From positions 1-10,850 of the forward strand of contig JACQTM010000208.1 of NCBI GenBank assembly GCA_016210825.1: a DNA stretch of 10,850 nucleotides, read 5' to 3'. This DNA is from Hyphomicrobiales bacterium. Its GTDB lineage: Bacteria; Pseudomonadota; Alphaproteobacteria; Rhizobiales; Xanthobacteraceae. A program made the position numbers and the translations under genes. The notes beneath the pieces were generated by a model. That model was not told the DNA's origin. It saw only the letters and a list, made by a program, of their open reading frames with translations, and made no database searches. Positions 7,204 to 10,850 of the stretch are shown here, piece after piece (within the stretch, counting starts at the first letter, position 1; each line of letters starts with the position of its first letter).

Positions 7204-7239
7204 TTGCGTATACGTGCCGCGCAATACGCAACGTCTTTT
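7204..7239 (+). terminator. Terminator-like hairpin after the PhyH gene
   Basis: TTGCGTAT (7204-7211) pairs with ATACGCAA (7224-7231), and TGC (7215-7217) with GCA (7221-7223), around loop CGC with a 3-base bulge. Four U residues follow at 7236-7239 (CGTCTTTTG). A six-T stretch also precedes the stem. The 3' arm could alternatively pair as GCAAC (7228-7232) with GTTGC (7240-7244). It sits 65 bases after the PhyH stop and 122 bases before the GST start, a reasonable transcript boundary. Confidence 0.5.
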
Positions 7240-7339
7240 GTTGCAATGGCGTCGCGCCGCGGCCTTGCAATCGCCGCTCTTACCCATTCTATACACGCTT
7301 GATGGGCGGAGATCGTTCGCAAGTCGGCACACGATGAGA

Positions 7340-7352
7340 CCGGAGAGTCCGG
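7340..7352 (+). promoter_or_regulatory. Ribosome-binding site inside a short hairpin, GST gene
   Basis: CCGGA (7340-7344) and TCCGG (7348-7352) are perfect arms around loop GAG, and the ribosome site GGAGAG lies in the first arm and loop, 7-8 bases before the ATG at 7354. The hairpin is short, so any masking of the ribosome site would be modest. A weak promoter-like pair, TTGCAA (7265-7270) and TATACA (7290-7295), lies upstream, but its 19-base spacing is poor. Confidence 0.35.
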
Positions 7353-7353
7353 A

Positions 7354-7983
7354 ATGTACACACTCTATTCGATGCAACGGTCGGGCAATTGTTACAAGGT
7401 GCGATTAGCGCTCGCGCAACTCGCAATCCCGCATCGTCTCGTCGAGGTGGACATCCTGAAGGGCGACACCCACACGCCCGATTTTCTCGCTAAGAATCCC
7501 AACGGCCAGGTTCCGCTGCTCGAAGTGGCGCCCGGCCGTTACTTGCCGGAATCGAACGCCATTCTCTGGTACATCGCCGGCGGCACACCGCTCGCGCCCG
7601 AGGACCGCATCGTGCGCGCCGAGGCACTGCAATGGATGTTCTTCGAACAGCACGCGATCGAGCCGAATATCGGCGCCGCGTATTTCTGGCTGGCGCTGGT
7701 CAAGGGCGGGCGCGAATTGCAGCAGCACGCGCTCGAGGATTGGATGGAGGACGGCTATCGCAGCCTCGGCGTCATGGAAAAACAATTAACCGGCCATCGC
7801 TTTTTCGCCGGCGAGCGCTATTCGATCGCCGATATCGCGCTCTATGCGTATACGCATCTCGCGCATGAATGCGACTTCGATCTATCACGCTTTCCCGCGA
7901 TCCGCGACTGGCTCGAAAGGGTTGCGGCGGAACCGAGCCACGTGAGGATGGATTTCACCCCATTACCCGCCGCCGCCGAGTGA
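7354..7983 (+). CDS. Glutathione S-transferase family protein
   Basis: The 209-residue protein has the two-domain GST layout. The N-terminal thioredoxin-like domain (1-78) begins MYTLYSMQRSGNCYKVRLAL with Ser10 and Cys13 near the usual catalytic position. It also contains NPNGQVPLLE with the conserved cis-proline Pro54, and LPESNAILWYIA, where Glu66-Ser67 bind the gamma-glutamyl part of glutathione. The all-helical C-terminal domain (~88-200) includes the conserved YSIADIALYAY N-capping segment (146-156). It is expected to be cytoplasmic and to conjugate or reduce electrophiles or peroxides; the substrate cannot be read from sequence. It appears to be a single-gene unit between a terminator-like hairpin upstream and the CtrA-type site downstream. 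Confidence 0.92.
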   Translation: MYTLYSMQRSGNCYKVRLALAQLAIPHRLVEVDILKGDTHTPDFLAKNPNGQVPLLEVAPGRYLPESNAILWYIAGGTPLAPEDRIVRAEALQWMFFEQHAIEPNIGAAYFWLALVKGGRELQQHALEDWMEDGYRSLGVMEKQLTGHRFFAGERYSIADIALYAYTHLAHECDFDLSRFPAIRDWLERVAAEPSHVRMDFTPLPAAAE

Positions 7984-7997
7984 CCGCAGGCGCGGTG

Positions 7998-8013
7998 TTA
8001 ACCTTTCGTTAAC
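7998..8013 (+). promoter_or_regulatory. Exact match to the CtrA binding consensus
   Basis: TTAACCTTTCGTTAAC fits TTAA-N7-TTAAC without mismatch. CtrA is the cell-cycle response regulator conserved in most Alphaproteobacteria. The site lies 14 bases after the GST stop and 121 bases before the start of the small membrane protein, in a 151-base intergenic region, so that protein (and perhaps the sugar dehydrogenase after it) is the likely target. The match is seen in the sequence; binding is inferred. Confidence 0.55.
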
Positions 8014-8134
8014 CCGGCGCCATGAAAACGCCGCGCTTCGTCACCCGTCTCGACAAAGTCCAGCCGAATGCCGGCCGGCATCGCGCGTAACAATGATTCA
8101 AAGCTGATTCGTTCTGCCGGAAGAAGACCAAGCC

Positions 8135-8425
8135 ATGACAACCTCTCTCGACCGGGTCGGTTTCCAGACCCCGGGGAGCCGCACGCAAAAAAAGCGCCGG
8201 CTCGCTTGTGCTGAGCTCATTATGAGCGCCGCGCTGGTGCTCTCCATCGCCGTTGCCGCGACTGCGGTGTCGATCGGCATCGCGCGCGCCGATGCGCTCG
8301 GCGCAACCGCGAGCGACGATAACCCGATCGCGCTTGCCGCCCTGATCGGCTTTATCATTGCGGGTATGGGCGGATTGACCGCTATCGTGACTGCGGGCGG
8401 CGAAAGCGCGCACCAACACGATTGA
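8135..8425 (+). CDS. Small two-helix membrane protein of unknown function
   Basis: I do not recognise a family. The 96-residue product has a basic, Ser/Thr-rich N-terminus (KKRR at 19-22), a hydrophobic helix at ~29-50, a polar link with DALGATASDDN, a second helix at ~65-88 with GFIIAGMGG, and a short tail ending ESAHQHD. The basic N-terminus suggests both ends lie in the cytoplasm. GGAAG lies 11 bases before the ATG at 8135. A second in-frame ATG at 8222 would give 67 residues starting in the first helix and lies in a perfect 13-base palindrome (8215-8227), so the start is not certain. It is downstream of a CtrA-type site and 68 bases before the sugar dehydrogenase gene on the same strand. 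It has no stops against it and typical G+C usage, which supports a real gene. Confidence 0.6.
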   Translation: MTTSLDRVGFQTPGSRTQKKRRLACAELIMSAALVLSIAVAATAVSIGIARADALGATASDDNPIALAALIGFIIAGMGGLTAIVTAGGESAHQHD

Positions 8426-8462
8426 GCCTGCGGGGCCTTTCGCCGGCGTTCGCCAATGCCTA

Positions 8463-8485
8463 CCGTTATGCCAATGCCATAACGG
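8463..8485 (+). promoter_or_regulatory. Hairpin overlapping the ribosome site of the sugar dehydrogenase gene
   Basis: CCGTTATG (8463-8470) and CATAACGG (8478-8485) are perfect 8-base arms around a 7-base loop. The last two bases of the 3' arm are the first two of the ribosome site GGAGG (8484-8488), which is 5 bases before the ATG at 8494. The loop region also repeats GCCAATGCC, at 8452-8460 and again at 8470-8478. Folding would partly hide the ribosome site, a layout compatible with translational control; a DNA operator is the alternative. Confidence 0.5.
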
Positions 8486-8493
8486 AGGCCTCG

Positions 8494-9627
8494 ATGAATC
8501 TGCGTATTTTCGCTTGCGCTGCGGCCCTCGCCACGGCGCCTGTCGCCGTCCATGCGGCGCCGCAGGTGTTCCGCGCCTCCTCCGGCGATATCACGGTAGA
8601 GACGGTGGCGAGCGGCCTCGTCCATCCCTGGTCGCTGGCATTTTTACCCGACAGCCGGATGCTGGTGACCGAACGGCCGGGCCGGATGCGGGTGGCGACG
8701 CGCGACGGCAAGCTGTCGCCGCCGGTGGCCGGCGTGCCGGCGGTGTTCGCCGCCGGTCAGGGCGGGTTGCTCGACGTCGTTCTCGATCGCGGCTTTCCCC
8801 GGAATCGCACGATTTATTTCTGTTTCGCCGAGCCGGTTAGCGGCGGCGGGCGCACCGCACTCGCGCGCGCCAAGTTTGTCGACGGCGCGCAACCGCGCCT
8901 TGATGAGGTCAAGACCATTTTCCATCAGGAGGGCCCACTTTCGAGCGGTAATCACTTCGGCTGCCGCATCGTGCAGACGCCGGACGACAATTTATTTCTG
9001 GCGATGGGCGAGCACTTCACCCCCCGCGACCAGGCGCAGAATCTCGGCAATCATCTCGGCAAGATCGTGCGCATTAAGCCCGACGGTTCGGTACCAAGCG
9101 ATAATCCTTTCGCCGGTAAGCCAGGCGCGAAGCCGGAAATCTGGAGCTACGGCCACCGCAATCCGCAAGGGCTCGCGATCAATCCAGCGAGCGGCAAGGT
9201 GTGGGAGCACGAGCATGGCCCGCGCGGCGGCGACGAAATCAACATTCCGCAAGCCGGCAGAAATTACGGCTGGCCGGTGATCGGCTACGGCATCGATTAT
9301 AGCGGCGCGAAAATCCACGCGAGCACGCACAAGGACGGCATGGAGCAGCCGATTACGCAATGGACGCCGGTGATCGCGCCCTCCGGCATGGCGTTCTACA
9401 ATGGCGATCTATTTCCAGGCTGGAAGGGCAACCTGTTCATCGGCGGCCTGGCCACGCGGATTCTCGTGCGGCTCGAGCTCGACGGCGAGAAAGTCACGAA
9501 GGAAGAACGCCTGCTGCGCGACCTCGGCGAGCGCATCCGCGACGTGCGCGCCGGACCCGATGGCGCGCTGTGGCTGCTTACCGACAATTCCGCCGGGCGA
9601 ATCTTGCGCGTCACGCCGGCAAAATAG
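8494..9627 (+). CDS. Periplasmic PQQ-dependent aldose sugar dehydrogenase (Asd/YliI type)
   Basis: The 377-residue protein starts with a signal peptide (MNLRIFACAAALATAPVAVHAA) and continues as a six-bladed beta-propeller of the soluble glucose/sorbosone dehydrogenase family. These enzymes oxidise aldoses in the periplasm using PQQ and Ca2+. Motifs in order are HPWSLAFLPD (44-53), VTERPGRM (58-65), GQGGLLDV (88-95), SGNHFGCRI (151-159) with His154 at the position of the catalytic base, NLGNHLGKIVRI (173-184), EIWSYGHRNPQG (215-226) with a PQQ-contacting Arg222, and HEHGPRGGDEIN (239-250) in the metal/PQQ region. The start is fixed by GGAGG 5 bases upstream; the in-frame start at 8422 would add residues before the signal peptide. 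A broken copy of its 3' end lies about 1 kb downstream, past the b561 gene. PQQ synthesis genes are not in the window. Confidence 0.93.
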   Translation: MNLRIFACAAALATAPVAVHAAPQVFRASSGDITVETVASGLVHPWSLAFLPDSRMLVTERPGRMRVATRDGKLSPPVAGVPAVFAAGQGGLLDVVLDRGFPRNRTIYFCFAEPVSGGGRTALARAKFVDGAQPRLDEVKTIFHQEGPLSSGNHFGCRIVQTPDDNLFLAMGEHFTPRDQAQNLGNHLGKIVRIKPDGSVPSDNPFAGKPGAKPEIWSYGHRNPQGLAINPASGKVWEHEHGPRGGDEINIPQAGRNYGWPVIGYGIDYSGAKIHASTHKDGMEQPITQWTPVIAPSGMAFYNGDLFPGWKGNLFIGGLATRILVRLELDGEKVTKEERLLRDLGERIRDVRAGPDGALWLLTDNSAGRILRVTPAK

Positions 9628-9642
9628 GCCCTAAACTCACAA

Positions 9643-9661
9643 ACGCCGATTTGGACGGCGT
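9643..9661 (+). terminator. Possible hairpin after the sugar dehydrogenase gene
   Basis: ACGCCG (9643-9648) pairs with CGGCGT (9656-9661) around a 7-base loop, starting 15 bases after the stop. The following AGTTGTCC has no clear U-tract, so termination would be weak. Confidence 0.35.
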
Positions 9662-9720
9662 AGTTGTCCGCATTGAAATTGATTGTGTTGCAAAACTCGA
9701 TGCTCTCGACGATGACGCTC

Positions 9721-9759
9721 GTCAGCTTGACGCCGAAGGGCTTTGTTGGCCAAGCTGAC
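9721..9759. repeat. Inverted repeat in the A+T-richer spacer before the b561 gene
   Basis: GTCAGCTTG (9721-9729) and CAAGCTGAC (9751-9759) are perfect 9-base arms with 21 bases between, and an inner GCC (9732-9734) can pair with GGC (9748-9750). The 262-base spacer (9628-9889) otherwise holds no convincing gene. It also contains ACGGGG (9795-9800) facing CCCCGT (9811-9816), and an 11-base direct repeat GGAGCAGAYCA at 9799-9809 and 9849-9859. These may be leader structures of the b561 gene or traces of the event that placed it here. Confidence 0.45.
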
Positions 9760-9889
9760 AACGCTCGAAAAATTGCCTATCGCCCGGACCGCTAACGGGG
9801 AGCAGACCAGCCCCGTCTCAATTAACATTCCATCTGGATCGCTCGATTGGAGCAGATCAATAGCGTCGGACAGATGGACGGAGATGATA

Positions 9890-10606
9890 ATGAATAAGAG
9901 TCAATCGCACATTCCGACGGAAGTTTATATCGATTTTCTGGGAAGAACGATCCCAATTCATTGGGATTACCACGCCATCTTGATGGTCGGAATTTGGTTC
10001 GTGCTGGTTCCGCTTTGCATTATCACGATCAGATTCGGAAAACCGAAACCAACGCTCAATGGCATCAGGCAAGAAGTCAGGCTCTCTAATATAGTCTGGT
10101 GGTGGTTCAGCGTTCACAAATTCGGTCTTTACCTGGCAATCGGCCTGTCGCTTGCAGGTTTGGCTGTGGCGGTGGCAGCCAGCCGCGGCTTCAGCGGCTC
10201 CGTGCATTCGATATTCGGAGTCACCACGATCACCTTGGGATGCTTACAGGTTATCTCGGGCTTACTCAGGGGGACACACGGTGGAAGAAACTACCATAAG
10301 GCCGTTCCGAACGATCCCTCGACATGGCGTGGCGATCATTACGACATGACCCCGCGCCGGCGGAAGTTCGAGGCGTTTCACAAGACCGCGGGCTATTTCG
10401 CCGGCTTCTTCGCGGTCGGCGCGGTAGCCTCCGGCCTGATGCAATATCCAATGCCGGTGCTGGCAGGCGTCATTCTGATAACGGCGCTTGTCGTCCTCGT
10501 GCTGTGTATTGTGCTGGAGTACAAAGGGCTGCGATACGATGGGTACCGCGCGGCCCATGGCTACAACCCCGAACACCCCTACAACAAAGAACGCAAAAAT
10601 TTGTAA
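9890..10606 (+). CDS. Cytochrome b561-type transmembrane electron carrier
   Basis: The 238-residue protein has five hydrophobic helices (~27-48, 74-97, 104-124, 163-183, 187-209). Histidines sit at or near the start of helices one to four: His28 in WDYHAILM, His76 in SVHKFG, His106 in SVHSIFG and His164 in FHKTAGYF. HAILM-x-IWFVLVPL is the pattern of the first helix of b561 domains joined to DOMON or sugar-dehydrogenase modules in eukaryotes. Such proteins bind two b hemes and pass electrons across the membrane, so I expect an inner-membrane redox role. GGAG lies 6 bases before the ATG at 9890; an in-frame TTG at 9743 would add 49 unlike residues and has no ribosome site. The 5' half is A+T-richer than its neighbours (25 G+C of 60 at 9901-9960, against 48 of 60 at 8701-8760), which points to separate ancestry. 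Confidence 0.82.
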   Translation: MNKSQSHIPTEVYIDFLGRTIPIHWDYHAILMVGIWFVLVPLCIITIRFGKPKPTLNGIRQEVRLSNIVWWWFSVHKFGLYLAIGLSLAGLAVAVAASRGFSGSVHSIFGVTTITLGCLQVISGLLRGTHGGRNYHKAVPNDPSTWRGDHYDMTPRRRKFEAFHKTAGYFAGFFAVGAVASGLMQYPMPVLAGVILITALVVLVLCIVLEYKGLRYDGYRAAHGYNPEHPYNKERKNL

Positions 10607-10627
10607 CGACGTCCATGGCGGCAGCTT

Positions 10628-10783
10628 AAGGCCGGCGCCCGGAAATCTGCAGCTACGGTCACCGTAACCCGCAAGGGCTCGCGATCAATCCAGCGAGCGC
10701 ATCCGCGCCGGGCCCGACGGCGCGCTGTGGCTGCTTACCGACAATTCGGCCGAGCGAATTTGCGCGTCACACCCGCGAAGTGA
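10628..10783 (+). pseudogene. Remnant of a second sugar dehydrogenase gene (3' end, internally deleted)
   Basis: Bases 10639-10699 match 9133-9193 of the intact gene at 57 of 61 positions. From the shared GCGAGCG (10693-10699) the sequence jumps to the region after 9533 and follows it to the stop TGA at 10781-10783, with a further 9-base and a 1-base loss. The first jump removes 340 bases between two GCGAGCG copies (9187-9193 and 9527-9533) and shifts frame; the 1-base loss adds another shift. There is no start or ribosome site, so it is not expected to make protein. Most of the substitutions are synonymous, including in the final VTPAK codons, so this copy was once under protein-level selection and is not a recent duplicate. 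Homology to the left fades near 10628. Confidence 0.88.
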
Positions 10784-10850
10784 CGCCGCATCGGAAAATA
10801 CGATAAATATATTCAAGGTGTGAACCCACGGGCATGACGTTATTACTCAC
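10784..10850. other. Right-edge intergenic sequence, nothing assigned
   Basis: The last 67 bases are A+T-richer than the window average (for example CGATAAATATATTCAAGG). They hold no open frame, hairpin or ribosome site that I can support. They could be the promoter region of a gene beyond the window. Confidence 0.4.

Noticed and set aside
7139..7408. 89-codon GTG-start frame after the PhyH gene
   Set aside because: It overlaps the GST start, runs through a terminator-like hairpin, has no ribosome site and no recognisable content.
8022..8090. 22-codon ATG frame (MKTPRFVTRLDK...) just after the CtrA-type site
   Set aside because: No ribosome site precedes it and there is nothing to compare it with; a leader peptide is possible but not supported.
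8187..8194. A-AAA-AAG slippery heptamer in frame in the small membrane protein gene
   Set aside because: A -1 slip reaches a TGA after six further codons and no clear stimulatory stem or upstream ribosome-like site was found; a seven-A run alone is weak evidence.
8098..8625. 175-codon minus-strand frame across the small membrane gene and the dehydrogenase start
   Set aside because: It is antisense to a gene with a strong ribosome site and signal peptide, and has no recognisable domain.
9396..9761. Minus-strand frame over the dehydrogenase end and spacer, first taken for a transposase fragment
   Set aside because: No transposase motif or catalytic residues could be identified; most of it is antisense to the dehydrogenase gene.
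9743..9889. N-terminal extension of the b561 frame to a TTG start
   Set aside because: There is no ribosome site and the residues are unlike the family; GGAG 6 bases before the ATG at 9890 decides the start.

Overview
The window looks like chromosomal DNA from an alphaproteobacterium, probably of the order Hyphomicrobiales (Rhizobiales). The grounds are high G+C with strong G/C third-position bias, a DUF992 secreted protein (a family I know mainly from this order), a class Ib aspartate aminotransferase, a KdsD with a C-terminal CBS pair, and one exact match to the CtrA consensus TTAA-N7-TTAAC. The species cannot be named from the sequence alone. No tRNA, rRNA, CRISPR array, integrase or complete insertion sequence was seen.

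Left part (1-4817), housekeeping genes. The window opens inside kdsD (arabinose-5-phosphate isomerase, Kdo/LPS synthesis), which runs tail-to-tail into hemH (ferrochelatase, last step of heme synthesis). Divergent from hemH is a secreted 5'-nucleotidase/metallophosphatase. It converges on a DUF992 secreted protein across a strong, probably two-way terminator hairpin. Upstream of DUF992 on the same strand lies aatA (aspartate aminotransferase).

Middle part (4818-7983). A 189-base divergent region holds two marked inverted repeats, one near each gene start. It is followed by a polytopic GT87 (DUF2029) glycosyltransferase and, 50 bases later, an ectoine-hydroxylase-like Fe(II)/2-oxoglutarate dioxygenase of the PhyH family. 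A terminator-like hairpin follows, then a free-standing glutathione S-transferase-like gene.

Right part (7984-10850), the accessory and most unusual section. A CtrA-type site precedes a 96-residue two-helix membrane protein of unknown function. Next come a periplasmic PQQ-dependent aldose sugar dehydrogenase (Asd/YliI type), an A+T-richer stretch with a five-helix cytochrome b561-type membrane protein, and then a broken second copy of the 3' end of the dehydrogenase gene. That remnant differs from the intact gene mainly at synonymous positions and has lost 340 bases between two 7-base repeats. The arrangement (intact gene, atypical-composition cargo, displaced 3' remnant) suggests that the b561 gene arrived by recombination into the dehydrogenase locus. 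The b561 protein is a reasonable candidate membrane electron acceptor for the dehydrogenase, but that link is inferred from position only.
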